From positions 1 to 36,657 of the IMG/VR virus record IMGVR_UViG_3300030385_001022: 36,657 nt of DNA; one strand, given 5' to 3'. Shown here piece by piece: positions 6,615 to 15,313 of the stretch. The notes under the pieces were generated by a model. That model made no database searches, was not told where the DNA came from, and saw only the letters and a list, made by a program, of their open reading frames with translations. The first letter of the stretch is position 1. Each line of letters begins with the position of its first letter. Source of the DNA: a virus. Made by a program: the position numbers and the translations under genes.

Positions 6615-7216
6615 TGACACAAGAAATAATAGAAGTTGGAGGGGCAAATCAAAAGCAAGGTGATACACCGTTTGTTTTTTGCCCGAAAATAAATAGAAAT
6701 TTTGAAGAGGTTTATGCTGCTATTGCTTCATTGGCAGGATTTACTAAAACTTACTGGTTTTATAATAATGATACCGCAACAGCAACAACCCCTATTTCTC
6801 ATGCAGGAGGGGCAACAGGCACATATTTAACTAACAATTCTGCAGGCTCTGCTACAGACGCACGCAACCCAGACTCAAAACCAAATTTATGGAATGCCGC
6901 CACAAACAAGTTTGATTTTTCATCGTTAAAAGTAGGCGATTTAGTTAACTTTAGAGTTGATTTGTTTATTGATAACGCTGCAGCGCAAGAAGTTAATTTA
7001 TTTATGAGTTTGGGTGAAGGTGTTTCACCTTACGAGCTACCTGTAGGTCATAATTATTACAAGACAGCGGCCACGGGAGTACCTGTTATTTTTATATTTC
7101 CATTGTATATAGGAAACGAAGAAACAAGAACCGGCGGCGCAAGATTTAGATTTGCATCAGCGGCAGCAACAAACATAACAGTTCGAGGCTGGCTAGCTAC
7201 AGCAACGGTGGTTTAA
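6614..7216 (+). CDS. Tail knob/fibre-like structural protein, 200 aa
   Basis: ATG 6614 overlaps the previous TAA. The N-terminus, GGANQKQGDTPFVFCPKINR then NFEEVYAA, has a 'G....GD.......KiN.NF.E.Y' pattern I recall from fibre and needle proteins. The rest (about residues 45-200) is beta-rich with many Asn, Thr and Ala, consistent with a trimeric jelly-roll knob. Sf6's needle ends in a TNF-like knob, so this gene could supply the distal needle domain. No catalytic residues are evident. Confidence 0.65.
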   Translation: MTQEIIEVGGANQKQGDTPFVFCPKINRNFEEVYAAIASLAGFTKTYWFYNNDTATATTPISHAGGATGTYLTNNSAGSATDARNPDSKPNLWNAATNKFDFSSLKVGDLVNFRVDLFIDNAAAQEVNLFMSLGEGVSPYELPVGHNYYKTAATGVPVIFIFPLYIGNEETRTGGARFRFASAAATNITVRGWLATATVV

Positions 7217-7549
7217 ATGGCAACTAAACAGATAGTTGATAACTTTGTTAATACTTCGGTTGATACGCCTCAAGTGGCTTGTACTGCGCCAACGACTGAA
7301 GGCTTGGTAATAGAAGCGTTTACAGCAACAAACAACTCAATAGTTGACGCAAGCTATAAAGCTTATATAGTTTCATCGGGTGGTGTTGAAAAGCCTATCC
7401 GACCATTTAAAATAGTAGTGTGGGGCGAGTCAGATTTAGGTCAAGGAATTAACAATCAAATCATACCGGCTGGAGGCAGTTTAAAAGTAGAATGCTCAGC
7501 ATTAGCTTCTATATTTTTTACAGTAACAGGTAGGTCTGTAAGCGTATAG
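7217..7549 (+). CDS. Beta-rich structural protein, 110 aa
   Basis: ATG follows the previous stop with no gap. 110 residues with alternating strands and short turns. The pattern '...AYIVSSGG...I.P...VVWGESD...NQIIPAGGSLKVECS' looks like small phage head-tail or decoration proteins with a beta-sandwich, where 'I.PAGGSL.V' marks a strand near the C-terminus. It has no signal peptide. It lies between the tail adaptor and ejection genes. Role by context only. Confidence 0.65.
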   Translation: MATKQIVDNFVNTSVDTPQVACTAPTTEGLVIEAFTATNNSIVDASYKAYIVSSGGVEKPIRPFKIVVWGESDLGQGINNQIIPAGGSLKVECSALASIFFTVTGRSVSV

Positions 7550-7552
7550 ATT

Positions 7553-7565
7553 ACGTGATATAATA
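7553..7565 (+). promoter_or_regulatory. Candidate extended -10 promoter before ejection genes
   Basis: ACGTGATATAATA contains TGA directly before a consensus TATAAT (7559-7564). There is no clear -35 (CTGTAA at the right distance). A near-identical element, ACGTGATATGATA, precedes 30279, so this may be a phage late-promoter motif. Confidence 0.5.
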
Positions 7566-7592
7566 AACAAAACAAAGATAAGGCAAATTATT

Positions 7593-8411
7593 ATGGGTAT
7601 GTTCAGTTTTCTAGATAAACCTTTTAGAACAGGAGCAAGCAAGGCGGCTAGGGATGCTAAAGCAGCTGGTGGCGTCTCACTGGCTGAGCAAGGAGCTTTA
7701 AAGGCAGAGATTGGTGATATATATCAACCTCGAATGGATGCAGGAAATCAGGCTTTTCAGGACATTAACAGCTTTTATAATGGCGACCAGCAAACTATTA
7801 TTGACCAAGCTCAAGCGTCACCGTTTATGTCTAGCCTGGTAGGTGCTGGAGAGAATGCCATTGCTAGAAACTCGCAAGCAACAGGCGGTTTTCGTTCGGG
7901 TACTACACAAGAAAACCTTGCTCAAAACGAGCAAAGCGTTTTAATGGGCTTGGTTAATCAAATGCTTCAAGGCAAGCAGGGTATTGCTCAGGCTGGATAT
8001 GGCGCTACGGATGCTTATACAACAGCAATGCAAAACTTAGTTGCAGGACAAGGCGCTACGCGTGGACAAATTGCCAATGTTGATATCAATAAAGCGGCAG
8101 GGAAAAGTAGTTTGCTTGGGGGTTTATTTGGTGCTGGTGCATCACTTGGGGCGGCTGGAATAAGTGCCGGAGGAATGACAGACGCAGCAAAAATCACAGC
8201 AGCTAGTGACATAGCATTAAAAGACAATGTTGTAAAAGTTGGCACTAAGCATGATTTAAACTGGTACACGTGGGATTGGAATGAACTTGCAAATGAAATA
8301 GGCTTAACTGGCAGCGAAGAAGGTCATATCGCTCAAGAAGTGCAAAAGGTTAGACCTGATTTAGTTATTAAACAAAACGGCTATTTAGCTGTAAATTACG
8401 AGGGCTTTTAA
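7593..8411 (+). CDS. DNA ejection protein with S74-like C-terminus (gp7-like)
   Basis: 272 residues. The N-terminal part is Gly/Ala/Gln-rich and helical (QAFQDINSFYNGDQQ), then a hydrophobic glycine-rich segment at about 170-190 (SSLLGGLFGAGASLGAAGIS). The C-terminal 68 residues (205-272) start SDIALKDNVVKVG and contain GHIAQEVQKVRPDL and YLAVNYEGF. This matches the core of the intramolecular chaperone of endosialidase family (Peptidase_S74), where SD marks the self-cleavage point. P22-like phages encode three ejection proteins here (gp7, gp20, gp16). Ser205-Asp206 is the predicted cleavage site. Confidence 0.82.
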   Translation: MGMFSFLDKPFRTGASKAARDAKAAGGVSLAEQGALKAEIGDIYQPRMDAGNQAFQDINSFYNGDQQTIIDQAQASPFMSSLVGAGENAIARNSQATGGFRSGTTQENLAQNEQSVLMGLVNQMLQGKQGIAQAGYGATDAYTTAMQNLVAGQGATRGQIANVDINKAAGKSSLLGGLFGAGASLGAAGISAGGMTDAAKITAASDIALKDNVVKVGTKHDLNWYTWDWNELANEIGLTGSEEGHIAQEVQKVRPDLVIKQNGYLAVNYEGF

Positions 8412-8412
8412 T

Positions 8413-9606
8413 ATGGGTTTTCAAGTTGATATGTCGCCATTGGAGCGAAGCTCAAGATACATCGGGCAGTCTTTGGCTAATGCAGGGCAATCTATCGGGG
8501 GTGCGTTAATTGATAGAGAAAGCAGAATGACACAGGCGCAACAGGGCCAAGACAACGAAGAACAAGTACAGGACTTAGTGCAGCGCTCAATGAATGGTGA
8601 TCCACAAGCATTGCAAGAGTTAATGTCAAAAAGCCCTCAAGCTGCACGTATGGTAGCTGAACAATTACAGGGGCAGCAAGCAACGCAGAAGCAGGATGAG
8701 ATAGATTTTAATTCTGAACGCTCAATTAAAACAGCTAAATTTGTCGAGCAAATGTATAGAGCACCCAAGGAGCAGCAAGCAGAAATGTTTGAGCTTGGAT
8801 TAGGTGACGATAGCATCGATCTTGATGAGGGTGACAGAATTCTCTCTCAAGATAAAAAAGCACAAGAGGACCTAATAACAAGAGCTGCATTAGAAACCAT
8901 GGAGCCGAAAGCAGCTGAGATTTACCTTGATAGATTTTTTGGTGAAGATCAGGATGCTAAAAAGTTCAGCCAGGGCACAGGTAAAATGTCTGGCTATTCC
9001 TTTGATACATCTACTGGGGGTTACTCAATAAATCCTGAATTAAAAGCTAAACTTGATGAAGTTACAGACACAAAGGTGTTAACGCTAAAAGACAAGATCA
9101 CCTTAAATAAAGAGCTAACAAACCTAACAAAAAGCACTCAAGGTATATATTCAGCAGCCGCAAGCTTATCTAAGTTAAAAGACACATCGACAGCAACAGA
9201 TAAACTAGCTGCAATATTTAAGTTTATGAAGTCATTAGATCCAACCTCGGTGGTTAGAGAGGGGGAGCAGGATATGGCAGTAAGAACAGGTGGGGCGGCA
9301 GATACTATGGTTGGCTATGTCAATTCATTAATTGGAGATGGTAAGTTGTCAGACAAGGCATTTACAAACATGGTCAATACTGCAAAAAATTTAGCTAATT
9401 CGGCTATAGAATCTAGTAACCCAGAAGTTACAAACTATTTAAGTGTATTTGGTGACGATCTTCCTAAGAACTTTAAAGCGTCACTTTTAAACAGAATACC
9501 TAAGGCATTTAACATAAAGCAGTTAGAGGGGGATAAAAAAACCATAGATGTGGACTTGTCTAAACTTAGCTTGGAAGAATTAAAAGCACTTAGAGCGAAG
9601 GGTTAA
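8413..9606 (+). CDS. DNA ejection protein (gp20-position)
   Basis: 397 residues, no Shine-Dalgarno close to ATG 8413, which lies one base after the preceding stop, so translation is probably coupled. The N-terminal ~120 residues are Gln-rich and helical (RMTQAQQGQDNEEQVQDLVQ); the rest is charged and helical, ending DLSKLSLEELKALRAKG. It lies between the gp7-like gene and a long third protein, where P22 keeps gp20. Ejection proteins leave the capsid with the DNA and form a conduit across the envelope. No enzymatic motif is seen. Confidence 0.75.
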   Translation: MGFQVDMSPLERSSRYIGQSLANAGQSIGGALIDRESRMTQAQQGQDNEEQVQDLVQRSMNGDPQALQELMSKSPQAARMVAEQLQGQQATQKQDEIDFNSERSIKTAKFVEQMYRAPKEQQAEMFELGLGDDSIDLDEGDRILSQDKKAQEDLITRAALETMEPKAAEIYLDRFFGEDQDAKKFSQGTGKMSGYSFDTSTGGYSINPELKAKLDEVTDTKVLTLKDKITLNKELTNLTKSTQGIYSAAASLSKLKDTSTATDKLAAIFKFMKSLDPTSVVREGEQDMAVRTGGAADTMVGYVNSLIGDGKLSDKAFTNMVNTAKNLANSAIESSNPEVTNYLSVFGDDLPKNFKASLLNRIPKAFNIKQLEGDKKTIDVDLSKLSLEELKALRAKG

Positions 9607-9608
9607 TT

Positions 9609-11648
9609 ATGCCGACCATACAAGATATAGATAGAGAGATAGCAAAAAGAAATCAAATGTCTGCTATTGATGCAGAAATAACAAAGAGAGAATCACAAGC
9701 AGAAACTTCTTTTGGTGATGATATTGTTGGAGGTCTAGAGGTTGGGGCTACTATTTTAAGTGGCGCTGTCGCTGAGCCTATATCCGGCATTATAGGGGCG
9801 TATGAGGCTTTTAAAGGTGGTGATCCATCTGCTTTAATACCATTTATGCAAAAGGAATTAACATACCAACCAAAGACAGACTCAGGACAGCAGCAAATAA
9901 AAGCTGTTGGAGAGTTTATGCAGCCAATAGGGGAGGCATTTAAAGGGCTGGAGGAAGGTTTAGGGAATGCTGTTTTTGATGCTACAGGTAACGCAGAGCT
10001 TGCAACTATCGCACACACTTTACCAACTGCCGCTCTAGAGGCTTTAGGGGTAAAAAGCTTTATAGGCAAAAAAACACCTTCAATGTCACCAGATGAAATA
10101 GCAAAACAAAAGTCTTTTGTATCTCAGGGCTTTGAGCCTAAAGAATTCGATAATGCAAAACAATTTACTGACTCAGCAAAAAAGAAGCAGTTAGATGAGG
10201 TTTTAGCTTCTGGCGATCAAGAAAGACTTGCAGCTATGATTGATTCTGATCCCGACTTCTTTAAAGCTTTAGATGAATTAGGAGTCAAAGAAAAAGGATT
10301 GCCATCAGCATCAAGCAAAAATAGGCAGTACCAAGAAACTGAGCAAGCACTTAAAAAAATGCCTGGGTCGGATTTGTCTAAAAAAGAATTTGATCAGGTT
10401 GCAGAGCTACAAAAAATATCTGACGATTTAATTACAGAGTTTGGCGGCACCACTGATAAATCATCGTTATCAATTTCACTTGCTAACGATGCCGATCGTG
10501 TTATTGACAGCCTTAACCTAACAACTGAGGCTGCATACAATACCATTAGAGACAACATACCAAAGCAAACGCTATCATCTATGGATAATATAGGTGAATA
10601 CATGGCGCAAGAGCTAGCCGATTTAGGTGGTGATATTTCACAACTAAGTGCGCTAGAAAGGCGGCTGTTGTCAATGTCAGAAAAAGGAGCCACTTATCAC
10701 GCACTTGATAAGATAAGGAAGGAATTAGGGGCAACTATTGGCAAAAAAAGCGACAAATACAAGTCTGAAGATGTTGGTGCATTAAAGCGAATCTATGAAA
10801 AACTAACTAACGATCAAGAGATAGTGGCTAACGATTTGGACATGGGTGAATCATGGAGCGCAGCCAAAGAACTGGTTATTCAAAGAAAATCATTAGAAGA
10901 TAAATCGATACAAATGTTTGGTAAAAATCTTTCTGATGCCTTTATGCCTAAAATGGGCTTAGCTATGAAAAAATTAACTACTGGAGATTACAAAAAGTTT
11001 AACGAGTTACTTGATTCAGTGCCAGAAGGCAGAAAGCAAGAGGTTATTGTTTCAGCTTTAAATGATGTGTTTACTATGGGTAGCAGAAAAGAAAAACAAT
11101 TGAATGTTGCTGGATATGCTGATTGGTTTAACGGGTTAAGCAAGAACGGCAAGTTAAAAAAGGAGCTTTATGATAGTCTACCAAAAGAGCTAACAGTTAA
11201 GCTTGATGCTATGGGTAAGGTAACTAATGGAATAAGAAACGCTCAAGCTGCCGCACCTGTTGGTGGTCAAGTGATGGCTAACGCTGGCGTATTAGATAAA
11301 GTCGTTAACGGTGTCGCTAGTCGATTCTTAACTAAACTACCTGGTATTATTGGAGATGTGGTTTCTGTAGGGTTAGAAAAAAGCAAAGGAAAGGGGTTTG
11401 ATGCTGCAATGGATGTATTAAATGATCCTGATTTTTTGGCTAATATTCAAGCGTTATCAAAAGGACAAGCAAGAAAAGCGGCAGAGCTAGAAAAAAGATT
11501 AATGAAGAAAAAGAAATTTAAAGACTTTGTTAATACCTTGCCAGCCAACGAAGCCAAAGCCATAAGCGTACTGGGATTAACATCATGGCTATCAAGATCA
11601 AACGAACAACAAGACGAGGCCAGCACCCCAGAGGAGGTCGCGCAATGA
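9609..11648 (+). CDS. Large DNA ejection protein (gp16-position)
   Basis: 679 residues, preceded by AAGGG. It has an amphipathic N-terminus, a Gly/Ala-rich segment at about residues 40-70 (DIVGGLEVGATILSGAVAEP), long charged helices in the middle, and a Lys-rich stretch near 630-640 (EKRLMKKKKF). There is no visible transglycosylase motif (no clear Glu-Ser-Ser/Gly core). P22 gp16 is 609 residues and acts in getting DNA across the inner membrane. Role assigned by position and composition. Confidence 0.75.
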   Translation: MPTIQDIDREIAKRNQMSAIDAEITKRESQAETSFGDDIVGGLEVGATILSGAVAEPISGIIGAYEAFKGGDPSALIPFMQKELTYQPKTDSGQQQIKAVGEFMQPIGEAFKGLEEGLGNAVFDATGNAELATIAHTLPTAALEALGVKSFIGKKTPSMSPDEIAKQKSFVSQGFEPKEFDNAKQFTDSAKKKQLDEVLASGDQERLAAMIDSDPDFFKALDELGVKEKGLPSASSKNRQYQETEQALKKMPGSDLSKKEFDQVAELQKISDDLITEFGGTTDKSSLSISLANDADRVIDSLNLTTEAAYNTIRDNIPKQTLSSMDNIGEYMAQELADLGGDISQLSALERRLLSMSEKGATYHALDKIRKELGATIGKKSDKYKSEDVGALKRIYEKLTNDQEIVANDLDMGESWSAAKELVIQRKSLEDKSIQMFGKNLSDAFMPKMGLAMKKLTTGDYKKFNELLDSVPEGRKQEVIVSALNDVFTMGSRKEKQLNVAGYADWFNGLSKNGKLKKELYDSLPKELTVKLDAMGKVTNGIRNAQAAAPVGGQVMANAGVLDKVVNGVASRFLTKLPGIIGDVVSVGLEKSKGKGFDAAMDVLNDPDFLANIQALSKGQARKAAELEKRLMKKKKFKDFVNTLPANEAKAISVLGLTSWLSRSNEQQDEASTPEEVAQ

Positions 11649-11787
11649 TTTTTGCTTGTCACCGATTATCATTGCAACAACTATAGTAATAATGCCAAAC
11701 ATAATTTAAACCTTAATATAAAAAACGTAAATATAGTGTAGCAGTAAAACAAACAATCAACCAAAAATAAATCAATAGGTGATTAAA

Positions 11788-13839
11788 ATGAGTTTAATAA
11801 ACTTTCCAGTATTGTACATTCCAGACCCGGTAAAGGGCAGGCCGTTATTTAATGGTCAAATATATGTCGGTGAGCCTGACCTAGACCCTCAAGTAGTAGC
11901 TAATCAAAAGCAACTGAATATCATAAAAAGTGATGGTACGGTTATCGCTGTTGCTCAGCCGTTTTTATTAAGTGCTGGCGGTGTCCCGGTATATAACGGA
12001 AACACTGTTCGCCTTGATGTTGATGGTAACTATTCCATTAAGATTTTAGATAAGCTAGGCGCACAAGCTTACTATATTGAAAATGTATTTGAAGGTGAGC
12101 CGGTGACTGACGCTACATTACCAGCGCTATTAATCAACGACCTATCACAAGCTTATGAGTTTGCAACGGTGGCAGAATACAAAGCATTTGCCACTGCCTT
12201 TCCTGTTGGTAAAGCCATAAGATTACTTGACAGAGGCGCTAAATTTACGGTTATATCTGGAGTGTTAACAGCTAACACATTCAGCATTATTGCAAGCGCA
12301 TCAGTTGATCAAAGTATAACGATAAATGTAAGCCCTGAAATGTATATGACACAGTTTGGAGTTCCTTTAAACGGGACAGTTACACAAAACGCAGGAATAC
12401 AAATAGCGTTTGATACTTGTGCAAAAGGCAAATTATATATTGAGGGCGATGGTTCTTACCTTATCGATGCGACAGCTAACCATGTATCTGTACCAGGAGG
12501 ATCAACAATTGAATGGTTGGGTGACACTTCATTTTTAGTTAATACAAACAATGCAGGTAATTACGCAGGTTTACTAATAGTTAATGCGAATAACATCAAG
12601 CTACTTTCACCATTTATCATAGGTGACAGAGATACTCATATTGACACAGGTGCAGAAAATGGGCATTGCATACAAATCGAAGGAACATCAACAAGCATTC
12701 ATATAGTAAGCCCTCGCCTGTCAAAATCATGGGGTGATGGGCTTTATGTGCTAAATGTTGCAAATCTGAGGGTTGACAATATCAATACCTTTAGCACTAG
12801 ACGAAACGGTATATCAATAATCAGTGCTGATGGTTGTATTATAAATGGTGGGATATCGACATTTTCTGATGGCACAAATCCCAGAGCAGGGATAGACCTT
12901 GAGCCAAACAACCCTACACAAAAACTAAAAGGAATCATTATTAATGATTTTCGCACAGCTAATTGTGCGATAGGGATATCGGTTGCGCCTATTTCAATGG
13001 ATAGTACCAGCAACCCTATTGATGTTGTAATTAATAACCCTGTCTCATTTAATGACAATAGAGGCCTTCAAGTTTCTACTTATACAGATGTGAAAGGTTC
13101 GGTTGTTGTTAATAACCCAATAGCTATAAAATCAGGTGGGAACGGCTTATTGATTGATAAGCCTAATATTAATGGTCCAAATATTGTAATTAACGACCCT
13201 GTTGTAATAGATAATAATCGGCTTAACTCTGCAAGCAATACAGCTAGTGCTGGCATACTTGTATTTTCTCCAGTGGAAGCTGTACAAACGACATTTAAAC
13301 TTGGTAATGTTGAGATAAACGGGGCAACCATTAAAAGTAGCGGCTCACCGTTAAACAGGTCAGGTATTACAGTTCAAGACGGAAGGGCAATATTCCAAGG
13401 GTTTGGCAATATAAAAATAACCGACCCTAAAGAAATAACCACTTTTACTGGAGCATTAAAACTGTCAGTTGTTGCAAATTCAGGCGGTGTCGATAGTGAT
13501 ATACAGGTTATAGATAGTAATGATTTATTTTTTGCCTCTCCCACAGGAACTAGTTCAGTTTCACCAGCGTCATGGGTGAGCCATTTATCTTCTGATGCTT
13601 ACACAGGAAATGGCAACGCAAATTTATCTGAAAACTACCCCGTAGGCTCTAGGGTTAGATTTGATAAAGGTACGAATGCCTTTACATTGAGGATAGTACC
13701 AGCATTGTGTCAAACTCAGCCACTTAATACCGTACCGGGGCAGATAGTTGATAGTACGCTAAATGGATCAACTATAACGCTAGAAAAGTTCAGTACTACA
13801 GAGTGGAGAGTTATAAATCTAGTTGGTACATGGATTTAA
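11788..13839 (+). CDS. Tailspike with P22-type head-binding domain
   Basis: Start at ATG 11788 after AGGTG; an in-frame GTG at 11779 overlaps the ribosome site. 683 residues. Residues 1-~108 are a clear P22 head-binding domain (PVLYIPDPVKGRPLFNGQIY, VANQKQLNIIKSDG, then a Gly/Asp-rich end). From about residue 160 to 620 the sequence shows repeated short strands and Asn/Gly turns (VNANNIKLLSPFIIGD; INTFSTRRNGISIISADG) typical of a right-handed beta-helix. The tailspike binds, and in many phages cleaves, surface polysaccharide. Catalytic residues cannot be assigned by eye. The 139 bases upstream hold no clear gene. Confidence 0.92.
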   Translation: MSLINFPVLYIPDPVKGRPLFNGQIYVGEPDLDPQVVANQKQLNIIKSDGTVIAVAQPFLLSAGGVPVYNGNTVRLDVDGNYSIKILDKLGAQAYYIENVFEGEPVTDATLPALLINDLSQAYEFATVAEYKAFATAFPVGKAIRLLDRGAKFTVISGVLTANTFSIIASASVDQSITINVSPEMYMTQFGVPLNGTVTQNAGIQIAFDTCAKGKLYIEGDGSYLIDATANHVSVPGGSTIEWLGDTSFLVNTNNAGNYAGLLIVNANNIKLLSPFIIGDRDTHIDTGAENGHCIQIEGTSTSIHIVSPRLSKSWGDGLYVLNVANLRVDNINTFSTRRNGISIISADGCIINGGISTFSDGTNPRAGIDLEPNNPTQKLKGIIINDFRTANCAIGISVAPISMDSTSNPIDVVINNPVSFNDNRGLQVSTYTDVKGSVVVNNPIAIKSGGNGLLIDKPNINGPNIVINDPVVIDNNRLNSASNTASAGILVFSPVEAVQTTFKLGNVEINGATIKSSGSPLNRSGITVQDGRAIFQGFGNIKITDPKEITTFTGALKLSVVANSGGVDSDIQVIDSNDLFFASPTGTSSVSPASWVSHLSSDAYTGNGNANLSENYPVGSRVRFDKGTNAFTLRIVPALCQTQPLNTVPGQIVDSTLNGSTITLEKFSTTEWRVINLVGTWI

Positions 13840-13925
13840 TTAAATCTAATATAACCTTTACCCGTTAAAATAAAGCGTGCTATGTAAATCATACACGCTA
13901 TTTCAATTGCTATTAATATATTCAT
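13836..13925 (-). CDS. Possible 29-aa membrane peptide
   Basis: Minus-strand frame with AAGGAA seven bases before ATG. The peptide reads MNILIAIEIACMIYIARFIL followed by a short basic tail. It would be a single-pass membrane peptide and the last gene of the minus operon. It runs through the terminator hairpin and overlaps the tailspike stop by four bases, which argues for caution. Confidence 0.42.
   Translation of the reverse strand: MNILIAIEIACMIYIARFILTGKGYIRFN
13874..13899. terminator. Bidirectional terminator between tailspike and minus operon
   Basis: AGCGTG (13874-13879), a bulged C, TATG, loop TAAAT, CATA and CACGCT (to 13899) form a ten-pair stem with one bulge. It is flanked by an A-rich left side and TATTTC on the right. 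It sits between convergent genes and can serve both strands. Confidence 0.65.
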
Positions 13926-13951
13926 TTTCTATTCCTTAGTACGTTAAATGG

Positions 13952-14245
13952 TTAATCAAGCTGATTGAACGGAGTTGAATTTGAATCAGGCTCAAGGTTA
14001 AGTTTTCGACAATAATCTCTTGCTGTTCCGTAACCAGTGCCAAACAACTCCATACATAATCTAGCGTTGCTTGTTGATTTATGAGCCTTGATTAATTGCC
14101 TAGCGTTAGCCATGACAAGTAAGTCATTATTTAACTCTTTTAACTCTAACTCCTTGATTGCTTCGAGAGCCAACTGCAATTGCCAACTATGCCCTATACG
14201 TTCAGACATCCAAACTTTAAACTCCTTTGCTTTACTCACTATCAT
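13952..14245 (-). CDS. Hypothetical 97-aa helical protein
   Basis: A mostly helical protein with QLQLALEAIKELELKEL, a later MANARQLIKAHKSTS, and a conserved-looking end ELFGTGYGTARDYCRKLNLE followed by PDS. That C-terminal signature recurs, to my recollection, in small proteins of gammaproteobacterial phages. The start is uncertain: GAGGGG lies right next to ATG 14245 and nine bases from an in-frame GTG at 14239, which may be the true start. Last sizeable gene of the minus operon. Function unknown. Confidence 0.7.
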   Translation of the reverse strand: MIVSKAKEFKVWMSERIGHSWQLQLALEAIKELELKELNNDLLVMANARQLIKAHKSTSNARLCMELFGTGYGTARDYCRKLNLEPDSNSTPFNQLD

Positions 14246-14269
14246 TCCCCTCGTTATCTAATTTAGCGT

Positions 14270-14485
14270 TTAAACTGACTTCGTTAACTCAGCCCATGGC
14301 AGTGCTTTATCGCCGTATTCAACATCATGAACATCTAAATATGTCACTATAGCCATCAAAAGCCCGTTAAATATAGTCACATCAAACTCCTCGGTTCTCA
14401 CGCAGTCGTAAACACTTTTTGCAGTATCACTACATACGCAAGGCGGCTCCATATTTCCACCTAAAGTAATTATTTCCTTTTCCAT
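14270..14485 (-). CDS. Hypothetical 71-aa protein
   Basis: Acidic small protein with MEPPCVCSD near residue 13 and a further Cys in VYDCVRTEE, then a helical C-terminal half (NGLLMAIVTYLDVHD). Two starts are possible: ATG 14485 has GGTGGG a few bases upstream; ATG 14497 abuts the previous stop and has no ribosome site. I chose 14485. No family recognised. Confidence 0.65.
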   Translation of the reverse strand: MEKEIITLGGNMEPPCVCSDTAKSVYDCVRTEEFDVTIFNGLLMAIVTYLDVHDVEYGDKALPWAELTKSV

Positions 14486-14497
14486 TATACCCACCAT

Positions 14498-14743
14498 TTA
14501 TTTAATTAATTTTTCTAACGTAGGCATAGTTCTAAGCATGCACGTAATGTCATAGCCAAGCTCAACCGCTAATTTTCTAAGCTCCTCCTTTATTTCCTTA
14601 GCACCAATAAGTGTTAAGATTCTTGCTTGCTCTGTAAATAATCCGTAATTACCAGCCTGATTGCCAAGACTGACAACCTTCTCTTCTAGCATCTCACTTC
14701 TAGCTGATGGCTTTTTTAAGGCACCGTAAGTAACTTGTTCCAT
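14498..14743 (-). CDS. Hypothetical 81-aa protein
   Basis: GAGGT eight bases upstream selects ATG 14743 over the in-frame ATG at 14758. The protein is helical and acidic-basic mixed: LEEKVVSLGNQAGNYGLFTE then IKEELRKLAVELGYD. No catalytic motif. It is the first gene downstream of a strong minus-strand promoter (14776-14804), so this and the two or three genes after it can be expressed apart from the rest of the operon. Confidence 0.7.
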   Translation of the reverse strand: MEQVTYGALKKPSARSEMLEEKVVSLGNQAGNYGLFTEQARILTLIGAKEIKEELRKLAVELGYDITCMLRTMPTLEKLIK

Positions 14744-14775
14744 ATAAATAAACCTCATAAATTGAATTCATACTA

Positions 14776-14804
14776 ATCATAAGCGCATATGTTACGCATG
14801 TCAA
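14776..14804 (-). promoter_or_regulatory. Strong internal sigma70 promoter (minus)
   Basis: On the minus strand TTGACA (14804-14799) is followed by a 17-base spacer and TATGAT (14781-14776). It lies in the only sizeable gap of the downstream part of the minus operon, between the RuvC-like gene and the 81-aa gene. The -35 is perfect and the -10 has one mismatch. Confidence 0.72.
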
Positions 14805-14845
14805 TAGGTTAAGCGAATTCTCGTACAAGTCAACACAATATCACA

Positions 14846-15313
14846 TTAATTCTCTAATCTTTTTATTGAACCCAGACCTAAGAACCCAAAGTATGCAGCG
14901 CTTCGGGTGTCTTCGTTGCTTCTGCCTTTCCAGCCAGTGACACTTTCAAACTGAGATTTATCCTTTTTCCACATTTTTGATATTTTATGGTTAACTATTT
15001 TTATATTGTAATGAGATAAAAATCTCTCTAACTCTATTTGCGATTGCTTACACATGCCTATATGCTGTGCCATTTTAAGCTTTACGTTTATATTTGTTTT
15101 TCTATCTCTAGCGCTAAATGCTGCACTTACTGCATTAACATCTTCAATGTGAAATTCAATATCTTGATCTATCATGGGGTTTGGCTGCATATTAATAAGA
15201 CAAAGTATTTCTTCTAAGTTACAGCACCTTAATATTTCTAGCTTACTATTAACGTAAACAGCTACGCCATGCGCTTTTGAATCTGGGTCGATACCAATTA
15301 TTATTTTGCTCAT
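14846..15313 (-). CDS. RuvC-like Holliday junction resolvase/RNase H-fold nuclease
   Basis: 155 residues. It opens with IIIGIDPDSKAHGVAVY, the RNase H-fold first strand with Asp9. The second acidic residue is Glu57 in FHIEDVN and the third pair is Glu134/Asp135 in NEDTRSAAYFG, the order and spacing of RuvC-type resolvases. RuvC (173 residues) resolves four-way junctions; phage versions resolve recombination and replication branches before packaging. The ATG overlaps the upstream stop as ATGA. Together with the HNH-like and NinB-like genes it forms a recombination module. Confidence 0.82.
   Translation of the reverse strand: MSKIIIGIDPDSKAHGVAVYVNSKLEILRCCNLEEILCLINMQPNPMIDQDIEFHIEDVNAVSAAFSARDRKTNINVKLKMAQHIGMCKQSQIELERFLSHYNIKIVNHKISKMWKKDKSQFESVTGWKGRSNEDTRSAAYFGFLGLGSIKRLEN

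Noticed and set aside
9653-10069. Minus-strand open frame of 138 codons inside the large ejection gene
   Set aside because: Antisense to a well-supported gene; Ser/Pro/Ala-rich, low-complexity translation, no ribosome site or operon neighbours.
12744-13058. Minus-strand frames opposite the tailspike beta-helix
   Set aside because: Long antisense frames are expected from this codon usage; no ribosome site or promoter seen.
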